Assembly: GCF_003815775.1 (NCBI RefSeq)
Contig: NZ_CP033926.1
Location: 2,046,001-2,110,000, forward strand
Source: Chryseobacterium joostei
Lineage (GTDB): Bacteria > Bacteroidota > Bacteroidia > Flavobacteriales > Weeksellaceae
DNA length: 64,000 nucleotides
Direction: 5' to 3'
A program made the position numbers and the translations under genes. Positions 1-7,953 of this stretch are shown here, one piece after another. Positions within the stretch are counted from its first letter, which is position 1. Each line of letters opens with the position of its first letter. The notes beneath the pieces were generated by a model that did no database searches, was not told where the DNA came from, and was given only the letters and a program-made list of their open reading frames with translations.

Positions 1-448
1 CATTAAACTTCACACTGCCTTCTGATTCTTTATTATAAAAATTATCGCATTTATAAGAAAAAACAGCATGGGTGCTTAATACAGAAAATCCGTGTCCAAA
101 ACCTCTAGGAACATAAAGCTGTAACTTGTTTTCGGCTGTAAGTTCAATACCAAACCACTTACCGAAAGTTGGAGAATCTTCTCGAAGGTCTACTGCAACA
201 TCCCATACACTCCCTTCAAGGCATGATACCAATTTGGCTTGTGCATGTTCTCCTTTCTGAAGGTGCAATCCTCTTAATACACCATAAGAAGACTTTGAAA
301 TATTGTCCTGAACGAAATGGCCATTCATACCGGTAAGCTCCTCAAACCTTTTTTCATTGTATTTTTCAAAGAAGTAACCTCTATCATCTTCGAATACAGT
401 AGGTTCTATAATGTAACAATCTTTAAGTGGAGTTTCTTTTATTTTCAT
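1..448 (-). CDS. rfbC: dTDP-4-dehydrorhamnose 3,5-epimerase, C-terminus cut by window edge
   Basis: The 149 visible codons read as RmlC/RfbC, the cupin-fold epimerase that converts dTDP-4-keto-6-deoxy-glucose to its L-lyxo isomer in dTDP-L-rhamnose synthesis. The protein opens with MKIKETPLKDCYIIEP and carries DDRGYFFE, the active-site stretch VLRGLHLQ (catalytic His region), DLREDSPTFG and the conserved VPRGFGHGFSVLS. The family is usually about 180 residues, so roughly 30 are missing at the left edge. The ATG at 446-448 is the only start that gives a normal N-terminus. It is the last visible gene of the capsule operon, 26 bases after the sugar transferase. The rhamnose genes rmlA, rmlB and rmlD are not in the window; they may lie to the left. 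Confidence 0.93.
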   Translation of the reverse strand, partial: MKIKETPLKDCYIIEPTVFEDDRGYFFEKYNEKRFEELTGMNGHFVQDNISKSSYGVLRGLHLQKGEHAQAKLVSCLEGSVWDVAVDLREDSPTFGKWFGIELTAENKLQLYVPRGFGHGFSVLSTHAVFSYKCDNFYNKESEGSVKFN

Positions 449-474
449 AATGGTTTGGAAATTCTATATAAATT

Positions 475-1044
475 TTATTTTACTATAATTAACAGGGTGT
501 TCAAAAGAATTTTAATATCATTTTTAAAAGACAAATGTTCCAGATATTCCAGATTCATCTTTACTTTATGCGGAAATAATACTTCATCATTGTACTTCAA
601 GGGATCTTCTTGTTTTTTCAAAAGATTTTCTTCATCTCTGTATACTATACTTGCTTCACAGGTTAATCCAGGTTTTAATTCCAATACTCTCCTATCATTA
701 CCTTTAAGTTTATCATAGTATCCTTCGATATCAGGTCTCGGCCCAACAAAGCTCATATCTCCTTTTACAATATTGAACAGTTGAGGAAGTTCATCTAGTT
801 TGAACTTTCTGAGAACTTGTCCGATTCTGGAACAATTCTTTGTTTTTTGGTGAATTGTTTTAAACTTAAAAATGGTAAAAACCTTTCCATATTGTCCAAT
901 TCTTTTTTGAAAAAAAATACCATTAGAAGATGTGTCAAAGCTCGCAATGATAAATAAAATAATCAGTAGTGGCATCAGAAAAACAGTCAGAATTATCGCA
1001 AAGATAAAATCAAAAAGAATTTTCCAATATTTATACTGATTCAT
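475..1044 (-). CDS. Small sugar transferase (monotopic phosphoglycosyl transferase family)
   Basis: This 189-residue protein belongs to the bacterial sugar transferase family (PF02397), which moves a sugar-1-phosphate from a UDP-sugar to undecaprenyl phosphate at the inner membrane face. A hydrophobic re-entrant helix spans about residues 11-34. The motifs FQKRIG (45-50), FKFKTI (59-64), the catalytic pair Asp84-Glu85 in LDELPQLF, and VGPRP follow in order. After VGPRP it departs from the PglC type: it has LKPGLTCEAS where the other copy at 9487-10092 has [12 protein letters not shown]. It may therefore use a different sugar or have another role. It sits downstream of the aminotransferase with a 16-base gap. 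The family is certain; the substrate is unknown. Confidence 0.85.
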   Translation of the reverse strand: MNQYKYWKILFDFIFAIILTVFLMPLLIILFIIASFDTSSNGIFFQKRIGQYGKVFTIFKFKTIHQKTKNCSRIGQVLRKFKLDELPQLFNIVKGDMSFVGPRPDIEGYYDKLKGNDRRVLELKPGLTCEASIVYRDEENLLKKQEDPLKYNDEVLFPHKVKMNLEYLEHLSFKNDIKILLNTLLIIVK

Positions 1045-1060
1045 TTATTTGAAAAGTATT

Positions 1061-2197
1061 TTAAGATCCGAAATAGGAATTGATTACTTTCAATATTCTT
1101 TCTCTGTCTTCGTCTGACAAATTAGAACCTGAAGGCAGGCATAGTCCATTATCAAATAACTTTTCAGAGATATTTCCACCATAATATGGAGCATTTGCAA
1201 AAACAGGCTGCAAGTGCATTGGTTTCCAAAGTGGTCTAGACTCAATATTATCTTCTAAAAATGCCATGCGTAATCCTTCTCTGTCTTTCCCAGTAAGTTC
1301 AGGATCTACAATGATTGCTGAAAGCCAGTGATTTGAATAAAAGTCACTTTCCGGTTCAGAAAATACGGTTACTCCATTTATATTTTTGAAAGTTTCTACA
1401 TAAAAGTCATGCATAGCTCTGCGTGCTTCCACTCTGTTATTAAGAACTTCCATTTGCCCTCTTCCGATACCTGCTACAATATTACTCATTCTATAATTGA
1501 AACCAATATGAGAGTGCTGGTAATGAGGGGCATTATCTCTTGCCTGTGTTGAAAGGAAAACGGTTTTATCTTTATCTTCCTGTGTGTGACAAACCAAAGC
1601 TCCACCACCTGAAGTTGTAATGATTTTATTTCCGTTGAAGCTCAGCACACCGAAACGTCCAAATGTTCCACAAGCTTGCCCTTTATAAGTAGAACCTAAA
1701 GCTTCCGCAGCATCTTCAATGATTGGAATTTGATATTCTTCTGCAATGGCAACAATTTGTTCCATTTTTGCAGGCATACCATATAAATGAACAACAATGA
1801 TAGCCTTAGGCTTCTTGCCTTTTTGTATTCTGTCTTCAATAGCTTCTTTTAAAGCTTTAGGACACATGTTCCATGTCTCTGGTTCGCTATCAATAAATAC
1901 GGGATCAGCTCCACAATATGCAATAGGATTGGCAGATGCAGAGAATGTCATTGATTGACAGATTACTTCATCCCCGTGTTGTACACCGCATTCTATAAGG
2001 GCAAGGTGAAGCGCTGCTGTACCCGCAGAAAGAACGGCTACTTTTGTATTTCTTCCTAAAAACTTCTCAAGGTCTTCTTCAAACCCGTTCACATTAGGAC
2101 CTAGTGGTGCTACCCAGTTTTCTTCGAAAGCTTCGTTGATATATTTTAATTCATTACCTCCCATATGTGGAGAGGAAAGCCAAATTTTTTCAGACAT
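1061..2197 (-). CDS. pglE: DegT/DnrJ/EryC1 aminotransferase, PglE-like (UDP-4-keto sugar 4-aminotransferase)
   Basis: This is a PLP-dependent sugar aminotransferase of 378 residues. The N-terminus (SSPHMGGNELKYI at 8-20, then APLGPNVNGFEE) closely resembles Campylobacter PglE, which makes UDP-4-amino-4,6-dideoxy-GlcNAc from the 4-keto sugar with glutamate. The PLP lysine is Lys191 in SFNGNK, and Asp162 in IIEDAAEALG should bind the pyridine nitrogen. The 4-keto substrate would come from the WbpM/PglF-type dehydratase at 24256-26184, the first gene of the same operon. Two PglD-like acyltransferases lie directly upstream in the operon. The family is certain, and the bacillosamine-pathway assignment is a strong inference. 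Confidence 0.9.
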   Translation of the reverse strand: MSEKIWLSSPHMGGNELKYINEAFEENWVAPLGPNVNGFEEDLEKFLGRNTKVAVLSAGTAALHLALIECGVQHGDEVICQSMTFSASANPIAYCGADPVFIDSEPETWNMCPKALKEAIEDRIQKGKKPKAIIVVHLYGMPAKMEQIVAIAEEYQIPIIEDAAEALGSTYKGQACGTFGRFGVLSFNGNKIITTSGGGALVCHTQEDKDKTVFLSTQARDNAPHYQHSHIGFNYRMSNIVAGIGRGQMEVLNNRVEARRAMHDFYVETFKNINGVTVFSEPESDFYSNHWLSAIIVDPELTGKDREGLRMAFLEDNIESRPLWKPMHLQPVFANAPYYGGNISEKLFDNGLCLPSGSNLSDEDRERILKVINSYFGS

Positions 2198-2213
2198 CTT
2201 TATATTTTTTTAT

Positions 2214-2816
2214 CTAATTATTAAGACTGTTTATTTTAATCACTCTACCTGGATTCCCAACGACAACTCCTCCATCCGGGATATCCTGTAAAATTACACT
2301 TCCTGCCCCAATAGTACACCATTTTCCAATGTTAATATTTTGAATAATTGAAGCTCCTAATCCAATATGTGTACCTTCTCCTACCACTACGTTTCCTGCT
2401 AAAGCAGCATTTGGTGAAATATGGGCAAAATCACCAATTTTGCAGTCATGATCTATAGATGAGTTTGTATTAATAATACAGTGTTTTCCAATATCCACTC
2501 CGGAATTAATGGATACGCCTGCCATAATAACAGTTCCCTTATCAATAGTAGTACGTAATGATATATTTGCACTAGGATGGGACAATGTTAAATAATTAAT
2601 ATTGTGATTTTTATGGGCTATCTCTCGTCTAGTCATATTATCACCAATAGAAATTATCATATCTAAGGTATTGCTTGGAATTTCATGCATTACATTATAG
2701 CCCAAAAATACTTGTTTATGAAAGTCTATATCAATAAATGCTTCTATTGATACTTTATTTTCTTCTGCTATCTCAGCAACAACTTTTCCATGTCCGTTAG
2801 CTCCATATAAAAACAT
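2214..2816 (-). CDS. pglD: PglD/NeuD-family sugar O/N-acyltransferase (left-handed beta helix)
   Basis: The 200-residue protein has the two-domain build of PglD/NeuD. A short Rossmann-like N-terminal domain (LYGANGHGKVVAEIAEE, 3-19) is followed by a hexapeptide-repeat beta helix from about residue 75, with repeats such as KGTVIMAGV, IGKHCIINTN, IGDFAHISPN and VGEGTHIGLG. The likely catalytic His is in NTNSSIDHDC. PglD acetylates the 4-amine of UDP-4-amino-sugars using acetyl-CoA. It lies just upstream of the PglE-like aminotransferase, the same pairing as in Campylobacter. The neighbouring ACP cassette leaves open that it accepts a larger acyl group. The ATG at 2814-2816 is used; the next gene upstream ends 3 bases away. 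Confidence 0.87.
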   Translation of the reverse strand: MFLYGANGHGKVVAEIAEENKVSIEAFIDIDFHKQVFLGYNVMHEIPSNTLDMIISIGDNMTRREIAHKNHNINYLTLSHPSANISLRTTIDKGTVIMAGVSINSGVDIGKHCIINTNSSIDHDCKIGDFAHISPNAALAGNVVVGEGTHIGLGASIIQNINIGKWCTIGAGSVILQDIPDGGVVVGNPGRVIKINSLNN

Positions 2817-2819
2817 ATG

Positions 2820-3479
2820 CTATTGTTTAATTATGGTTACCTTTTCTTTATATCTGTAAAAAACAGTTTCATTATCTGTTACATTTTTATCAATGACCAT
2901 TCCTGCTTGAATTGTATTATTAGAACCAATTGCTATAGATGGAATAACAGTACTTCTAATTCCAAAAAAATTTTTCTCTCCTATTTTTACATTTCCTGCC
3001 AGACCTGCAGTAGATAAGAAATTAAAACTTCCTATTTCACAATCATGGCTAATAAAACTATAAGATGTAATAAGATTAAAGTTTTCTATTTTACAATTTG
3101 GACCGATCACTGTATTTGGGTAGACAACATTTCCTTTTCCTAATTTTGCTGATTTGGATATTACTACTGAAGGATGGATAATATTAGGAAAGTCTAAACT
3201 TTCAAGGTCCAGTTCGCTTACAATTTTGCTTTTACCCTCTGGACTTGCAAAACCAAAAATATAAGCAAAATCTGATGAAAAATGATGATCTGCAATGGTT
3301 CCTAAATAAGGAGCATCGAATCCATATTTTTCGGACTTTAATTTAAAATCTTCCACATCATCATTTAAAAATCCATGAATAGAAAATTTTTGGTCAGGAT
3401 TTAGTTTTTGAATATCCTCTAAATATGAAATAACTTCCGACGCTACCGCACCACCACCTATAAAAATAATTTGCTTCAT
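2820..3479 (-). CDS. Second PglD/NeuD-like hexapeptide acyltransferase
   Basis: This 219-residue protein shares the architecture of its downstream neighbour. It has an N-terminal nucleotide-fold segment (IIFIGGGAVASEVISYLED, 4-22) and a C-terminal left-handed beta helix with hexapeptide repeats (SAKLGKGNVVYPN, IGPNCKIENF, IGSFNFLSTA, IGEKNFFGIR). A His in SYSFISHDCEIG matches the catalytic position. The sequence is clearly diverged from the 2214-2816 protein, so this is not a recent duplication. Two such enzymes side by side imply two acylation steps or two acceptor sugars. With an acyl-carrier-protein cassette directly upstream, this copy is a good candidate for transferring a non-acetyl group. 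That function is inferred. Confidence 0.82.
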   Translation of the reverse strand: MKQIIFIGGGAVASEVISYLEDIQKLNPDQKFSIHGFLNDDVEDFKLKSEKYGFDAPYLGTIADHHFSSDFAYIFGFASPEGKSKIVSELDLESLDFPNIIHPSVVISKSAKLGKGNVVYPNTVIGPNCKIENFNLITSYSFISHDCEIGSFNFLSTAGLAGNVKIGEKNFFGIRSTVIPSIAIGSNNTIQAGMVIDKNVTDNETVFYRYKEKVTIIKQ

Positions 3480-3491
3480 TTTATGTTTATT

Positions 3492-4088
3492 TTACTCGTA
3501 AATATAAGATTCACCATGTCCCGGATAGATTGTCAAACCTTTTAACAAGTGATCATATTTTTCTATACTTTCTTGATATTGCTTTTTGGATCCTGTTGGC
3601 AAATTGGTCACAATCCGACTTCCTTGAAGTAAAAAATCTCCTGAAAAAAAGGAATTTTCTAGAGATATGCTTATTGAAGAATCTGTATGCCCCGGAGTTC
3701 TAAAAACTTCGAAATTTAAATTAATCCAAGAGAATTTCCCCTCATTTATTAAAATATCTGCCTGCTGTACTACCAAATTAATTTGATTGTGAAATATAGC
3801 AAGATTCTTTTTTGGATTGGGTAATCTCTCCGAGGTTTTATCAGAGGCAATTACCTCAATTTCAGGAAACTGACTACGTAAATAATTAACTCCTAAAATA
3901 TGATCAAAATGCTCATGAGTTAAAAAAATAAATTTGGGAATTACAGCATTCTTTTCAAAATAATCCAATAGTCTATCATCATTTTCAGTACCCGGATCAA
4001 TAACAATTGCTAGATTATTCTCAGGGTTAGTGATAATATAAGTAACAGAATCTATTGGTGTATTTTCAAATTTCTGTACTGTAAACAT
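3492..4088 (-). CDS. Metallo-beta-lactamase-fold hydrolase (glyoxalase II-like)
   Basis: The 198-residue protein has the metal-binding signature THEHFDH (His58, His60, Asp62, His63), then RTPGHTDSS, FFSGDFLL and the final YPGHGE His. These are all the ligands of a dinuclear MBL hydrolase. Glyoxalase II relatives cleave thioesters. Position next to two SDR reductases, KAS III and two acyl carrier proteins suggests a thioesterase or proofreading role in the acyl cassette. Its start shares the A at 4088 with the stop of the SDR gene upstream, so translation is probably coupled. No signal peptide is seen, so it should be cytoplasmic. The fold is certain; the substrate is inferred from context. 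Confidence 0.85.
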   Translation of the reverse strand: MFTVQKFENTPIDSVTYIITNPENNLAIVIDPGTENDDRLLDYFEKNAVIPKFIFLTHEHFDHILGVNYLRSQFPEIEVIASDKTSERLPNPKKNLAIFHNQINLVVQQADILINEGKFSWINLNFEVFRTPGHTDSSISISLENSFFSGDFLLQGSRIVTNLPTGSKKQYQESIEKYDHLLKGLTIYPGHGESYIYE

Positions 4089-4831
4089 TAGCCCGTTATA
4101 TTTATACTTCTACCACCGTCAACGGTAAGTTGTTGTCCTGTAATCCATCTTGACTGCTCAGAAAGCAGAAAACCCACAGCTTCTGCAATATCATTGGGCA
4201 GGCCAATACCTAGTGGATATTGTGCAGACATTCTATTACTTACTTCTTCGTTTTCAAAAATACTTTTGGTCATTTCAGTAATAACAGCTCCTGGTAAAAC
4301 AGAATTTACACGTACTTTTGGAGCTAATTCTACAGCTAAGCTGCGCATTAATCCATCTAATGCAGCTTTTGAGGACCCATAAGTACTCATTGCCTTTGCT
4401 CCTCTATTACTGATATTACTTGAAATTAATACCACATTATTAAGTGCTGAGTTATTTGCCTTTTTATTGCAAAGAAGCTTTATAATCGTATTGGCTGAAA
4501 ATACATTAGTTTTAAAAGTCTCCAACATAAGATCTTGGCTCACTAATTTTAAAGGAACCATTTTCATAAATCCTGCACAGTGTACAAATTTTTCGATGGT
4601 AATATTATTTTCAGCAATAAAAGCCGGAATGTTTTTTTCTAAACTATCTAAATCTGAAAGATCAAGCGGAAGGGTATAAACAGAATTTTCTGTAGAGCAT
4701 TTTGCCTTTAGAGCTTCTAGCTTTTCAGTATTTCTTCCACTTAAAATAATATTATATTGCCTGGAAAGCACAATAGCTATTTCCTCACCTATTCCTGCCG
4801 TAGCGCCAGTTAAAAAAAGAGTTTCTTTCAT
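4088..4831 (-). CDS. SDR-family oxidoreductase (FabG-like)
   Basis: A classical short-chain dehydrogenase of 247 residues. The NAD(P)-binding glycine motif is TGATAGIG (8-15). The catalytic residues are Ser138 in VLISS, Tyr151 and Lys155 in YGSSK, and the C-terminus ends in the usual TGQQLTVDGG. It most resembles FabG-type 3-oxoacyl-ACP reductases. Together with the KAS III and ACP genes upstream in the operon it could reduce a short beta-ketoacyl-ACP to a 3-hydroxyacyl-ACP. A sugar reductase role is the alternative. It is followed by the MBL hydrolase with a one-base overlap, and the upstream SDR ends 9 bases before its start. Confidence 0.88.
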   Translation of the reverse strand: MKETLFLTGATAGIGEEIAIVLSRQYNIILSGRNTEKLEALKAKCSTENSVYTLPLDLSDLDSLEKNIPAFIAENNITIEKFVHCAGFMKMVPLKLVSQDLMLETFKTNVFSANTIIKLLCNKKANNSALNNVVLISSNISNRGAKAMSTYGSSKAALDGLMRSLAVELAPKVRVNSVLPGAVITEMTKSIFENEEVSNRMSAQYPLGIGLPNDIAEAVGFLLSEQSRWITGQQLTVDGGRSINITG

Positions 4832-4840
4832 AAAATTTTG

Positions 4841-5602
4841 TTATTGGGCAGTAAAACCACCATCTACCGATAAAATAGTACCAGTTACCCATTTACCCAT
4901 ATCGGATAAGAGATAAGTAATCCCATATGCTATATCTTCTGCTTCTCCTAATCCAAGAGGGTGCAGTTGATTTAGACGATTATTGTATTCATTATCAAAA
5001 GATCCGGAAACATCATCAAGCATTTGGGTTTTTATAAATCCAGGAGCAATACAATTTACACGAATATGTTTTGGTGCTAATTCTATAGCCAGAGATTTAG
5101 TGATACCATGCAATGCAGACTTAGACATTGCATATGCTACATTTGCAGCAGATCCAACCAATCCGTATACTGAAGAAATAAATACAATAGATGGATTTTC
5201 CGTCTTATAATTCTTATGTTTTGTGAAGATCTTTGCCAGTTCTAAAGCAGCAACCGTATTTACTTTTAAAACTTTATCTACAGTATCTGTATTTAATGTT
5301 TTCAATGGAGATAAATAAGGTATTCCTGCAATATGAACCATCCCATCAAGGGGTCCAAAGGTTTTAATCTTATCCTGCACTGGTATTTTAATTCCATGAC
5401 TATCAGACAAGTCTATTGCTAAATAATCACATTGATCATTACAAAGGCTAAGAGTTTCTTTTAAAGCATCTTCATTAATATCTAACAAAAGAAGCTTTGC
5501 ATTTATCGATGATAAATACAAAGCTGTAGCTTTTCCTATTCCAGAACCAGCACCTGTTATAAGGATTGCTTTTTCTGAAAAGTCCAAGAAGTTTTTATGC
5601 AT
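4841..5602 (-). CDS. SDR-family oxidoreductase (FabG-like), second copy
   Basis: A 253-residue short-chain dehydrogenase with TGAGSGIG (16-23), catalytic Ser143/144, Tyr157 and Lys161 (YAMSK), and the terminal TGTILSVDGG. It is a distant relative of the SDR that follows it, and the two differ in most positions. Its start lies 8 bases inside the end of the acyl-carrier-protein gene upstream, which suggests translational coupling with that ACP. A natural reading is that it acts on acyl groups held by the ACP. In the Pseudomonas syringae viosamine island an SDR (VioR) and a KAS III (VioS) make the 3-hydroxybutyryl group of a modified amino sugar. Here the same job is inferred, not shown. Confidence 0.88.
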   Translation of the reverse strand: MHKNFLDFSEKAILITGAGSGIGKATALYLSSINAKLLLLDINEDALKETLSLCNDQCDYLAIDLSDSHGIKIPVQDKIKTFGPLDGMVHIAGIPYLSPLKTLNTDTVDKVLKVNTVAALELAKIFTKHKNYKTENPSIVFISSVYGLVGSAANVAYAMSKSALHGITKSLAIELAPKHIRVNCIAPGFIKTQMLDDVSGSFDNEYNNRLNQLHPLGLGEAEDIAYGITYLLSDMGKWVTGTILSVDGGFTAQ

Positions 5603-5816
5603 TTTGTTTGCTTAAAATTAAATTAGATAAGCCATCAATTGTTTTTGCATCTGCAATCTCACTGTTAGTTAATGACACTTTGTATTCATCATCAGCTAAA
5701 GCAATAATAGAAAGCATTGTTAATGAATCCCAAGCTTCAAATGAATTTAATTCATCAGAAGGGTTTACACTGTCTACCTCCATTATCTCTGCAATTTGTT
5801 CCAAAAAATCTTCCAT
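5595..5816 (-). CDS. Acyl carrier protein (second of the cassette)
   Basis: A small acidic protein of 73 residues with the four-helix carrier-protein layout. The phosphopantetheine serine is Ser31 in EAWDSLTMLSI, preceded by the usual hydrophobic helix I and SDELNSF loop. It is not the housekeeping AcpP: the DSL site is preceded by Trp and the sequence is distinct from the other carrier protein at 6903-7133. It lies between the KAS III gene (20-base gap) and an SDR gene (8-base overlap). It probably holds the acyl chain built by the KAS III and reduced by the SDR. Confidence 0.88.
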   Translation of the reverse strand: MEDFLEQIAEIMEVDSVNPSDELNSFEAWDSLTMLSIIALADDEYKVSLTNSEIADAKTIDGLSNLILSKQNA

Positions 5817-5835
5817 GATATGATATTTAATATTT

Positions 5836-6903
5836 TTATTTATAAATTAATTTACAAAAGTCTAAGTTCCCAAGGTTCATAATAATTGTTCCCCAAGTTA
5901 ACCCTACTCCAAAGCCAGAAAAACAAACTTTCATTTCGGAGTGTTCTAATTGATCTCCAAGATTAAATGTGGTAACAACGGGTATTGTCACTCCACTTGA
6001 ATTCCCAAAATTTTCCACTACATTAAAAGGTAGTTTATCTCTACTAACTCCAATTTTATCTGCTAATTTTTGCAACATAAAACGGTTTGGCTGGTGAAAA
6101 AGAAAATAATCAATAGTATCTACATTGTCATTAGATGACTCAACTATATTTTTGATCTGTTCAGGAACTTTGGTTTGTACGAAATTGAAAACATTATCAC
6201 CTTGCATCACCAGATGGTTTTTACTACGCTTATTTCCAAAAGTATCTTCGTACAATTCGGAAGTTTCTTCTGTAATAGGCATTCTAGCTCCACCTGCAGG
6301 TACATTTAATGCCATTGCTCCAGACCCGTCCATCCTGATCTCTCCTATAATAGAGGTAGATTCTGTTGTATTTTCAATAATGGTAATTGCTGCTGCATCT
6401 CCAATTAATGGATTGCTATTTCTATCAAATTTAGAAACTTTCGGACTTAGAACGTCTGCATTACACAAAACAACTTTATTAATTCCAGGATTGTTCAGCA
6501 ACATAAAACTTTGCTGCAGCCCTACTACGAAACCGGCACATCCTTGATTAATATCTAGGCAGTATACTTTCTCATCCAATCCGTATTTGCCATGCAATAA
6601 ATTACTGGTTGGCGGCATAATATACTCAGGACTTTGACTTACAAATAGTATTGCATCAATAGAATCTTTGTCTAATAAATTATTTTCAAACAAATAATCT
6701 AACCCTTTTACCACCAAGTCAAAGCTAGTAGTAGATTCATCAGCAACCACTCTTTTTGATTTAAAGCCCATTGCTGCTTTTAGCTTTAATGATTTTGCTT
6801 CTGAGAAACTGTAATTATGCATTTCATCTTCAAACAAAACTTCATTTGATGGCAGAATGCTTAATATTCCCGTGATCTTTTTATTTGAAAAATCAATTTT
6901 CAT
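5836..6903 (-). CDS. 3-oxoacyl-ACP synthase III family protein (KAS III, FabH-like)
   Basis: A thiolase-fold condensing enzyme of 355 residues. The FabH-type triad is complete: Cys122 in INQGCAGF, His270 in LFHQPN and Asn301 in NFGNSSG. FabH condenses acyl-CoA with malonyl-ACP to a short beta-ketoacyl-ACP. Housekeeping FabH is about 330 residues, and this copy is longer and lies inside a capsule operon. Flanking ACP genes (one overlapping by one base at 6903) make a dedicated role likely, such as a C4 3-oxoacyl group for sugar acylation. Related enzymes also move acyl groups to alcohols or amines, so direct transfer to a sugar cannot be ruled out. Confidence 0.87.
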   Translation of the reverse strand: MKIDFSNKKITGILSILPSNEVLFEDEMHNYSFSEAKSLKLKAAMGFKSKRVVADESTTSFDLVVKGLDYLFENNLLDKDSIDAILFVSQSPEYIMPPTSNLLHGKYGLDEKVYCLDINQGCAGFVVGLQQSFMLLNNPGINKVVLCNADVLSPKVSKFDRNSNPLIGDAAAITIIENTTESTSIIGEIRMDGSGAMALNVPAGGARMPITEETSELYEDTFGNKRSKNHLVMQGDNVFNFVQTKVPEQIKNIVESSNDNVDTIDYFLFHQPNRFMLQKLADKIGVSRDKLPFNVVENFGNSSGVTIPVVTTFNLGDQLEHSEMKVCFSGFGVGLTWGTIIMNLGNLDFCKLIYK

Positions 6904-7133
6904 TACTGTACCCCGTTCTTTTTGATTAGAGCTTCGATGGAATCAACAGATTCAAAATTTTCAGGTAAAATATCTGTTCCATCTATTGAAATCCCGAAAG
7001 ATTCATCCAACTCTGTAACCAAAGTAATTAAATCAAACGAATCCAGCATTCCTTGAGAGATAAAGTTGGTTTCAGTACCAAAATCAAACTCCGGGCGAAT
7101 TCCGTTTAGTATATCAATAATTTGACTCTTCAT
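6903..7133 (-). CDS. Acyl/peptidyl carrier protein (first of the cassette)
   Basis: A 76-residue acidic carrier protein. The attachment serine is Ser32 in QGMLDSFDLITLV, a site that resembles DltC and other stand-alone peptidyl carriers more than AcpP. The gene overlaps the end of the GNAT-like gene by 20 bases and shares its last base with the KAS III start. It therefore sits in an adenylation enzyme / GNAT / carrier order. This suggests that the adenylation enzyme at 7953-9479 loads an acyl or amino acid onto this carrier, as DltA loads DltC. The loading partner is inferred from order and overlap. Confidence 0.87.
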   Translation of the reverse strand: MKSQIIDILNGIRPEFDFGTETNFISQGMLDSFDLITLVTELDESFGISIDGTDILPENFESVDSIEALIKKNGVQ

Positions 7134-7953
7134 ATTTTTTGTTTTTATTTATTAAAATCAGGTTGTGCATATCTTCTTCTGCAAACCCGAAATGTTTATA
7201 TCTTTTTATAGCGTTTTCGTTACTTTCAATTACCCAAAACAATTCCCGCTTCACATTTTCTCCTAAATTAAAAAAAAGTTGAATAAGCTTTGATCCAATT
7301 TTCTTTTCTCTATAATTAGGGTGTACAAACCAATATCTTAAATGACTGGTTATACCGTGAGATTCAAAAATTATAAACCCTTGAATTTCATCATTGTCTG
7401 AAAAGTAGTATGCATTCTTATTGGTAATAAAATGATCTATCTCAGCCCCTGAGGGTATTCGTTCGACAAATTTATCAAAATATTTATTATAAATTTTTTG
7501 AATTTCAGGTTTCTTATCCTCAGTTAGTAAATGAATTCCTTCAAAATTAACTTCATTTGTCTCTGAACGCATTTTATTCATTCTTATCATTGAAGAATAT
7601 TCATAAAATCCATTTTCAAGAAAAACTTGTTTTACATTTTCCAAATATTGTGAATTCCCAGCCGTTTCAACAGATATTTCACCACTAAAGTTTATGGAAA
7701 CATATTCCAATATTGTTTTTAATGCAGCGATTTCCGATACTATAAAATAAAATCTTGAAAAACCGTCATCTTTCGTTATCAAAAAACATGCCTTATCCGT
7801 CTTGAATACTTCAATTTTATTTTCATTTTGAAGTTCCTTGAATTGTGTTTCAGAAATAAAAAAATTAGTTTTCATTTCTTTACTTTTTAATCTGAACAAT
7901 TCATTTTTTATATCAGAAAATGTAAAGTTTAAGAGTCTTTCCATAGTCATCAT
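7114..7953 (-). CDS. GNAT-fold N-acyltransferase-like protein
   Basis: The 279-residue protein has a C-terminal GNAT domain (about 135-275). Its acyl-CoA pyrophosphate loop is in HPNYREKKIGSKLI, followed by the YKHFGFAEED element typical of motif B. The N-terminal half is not recognised and may be a degenerate second GNAT domain. The start is uncertain: ATGs at 7953, 7950 and 7944 are all possible, and the first overlaps the stop of the adenylation gene. It overlaps the carrier-protein gene downstream by 20 bases. Because of that pairing it may transfer a carrier-bound acyl or aminoacyl group to a sugar nucleotide. The acceptor is unknown. Confidence 0.75.
   Translation of the reverse strand: MMTMERLLNFTFSDIKNELFRLKSKEMKTNFFISETQFKELQNENKIEVFKTDKACFLITKDDGFSRFYFIVSEIAALKTILEYVSINFSGEISVETAGNSQYLENVKQVFLENGFYEYSSMIRMNKMRSETNEVNFEGIHLLTEDKKPEIQKIYNKYFDKFVERIPSGAEIDHFITNKNAYYFSDNDEIQGFIIFESHGITSHLRYWFVHPNYREKKIGSKLIQLFFNLGENVKRELFWVIESNENAIKRYKHFGFAEEDMHNLILINKNKKYEESNY

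Noticed and set aside
317..718. 133-codon plus-strand open frame
   Set aside because: It covers the ends of rfbC and a sugar transferase on the opposite strand, both with clear family motifs.
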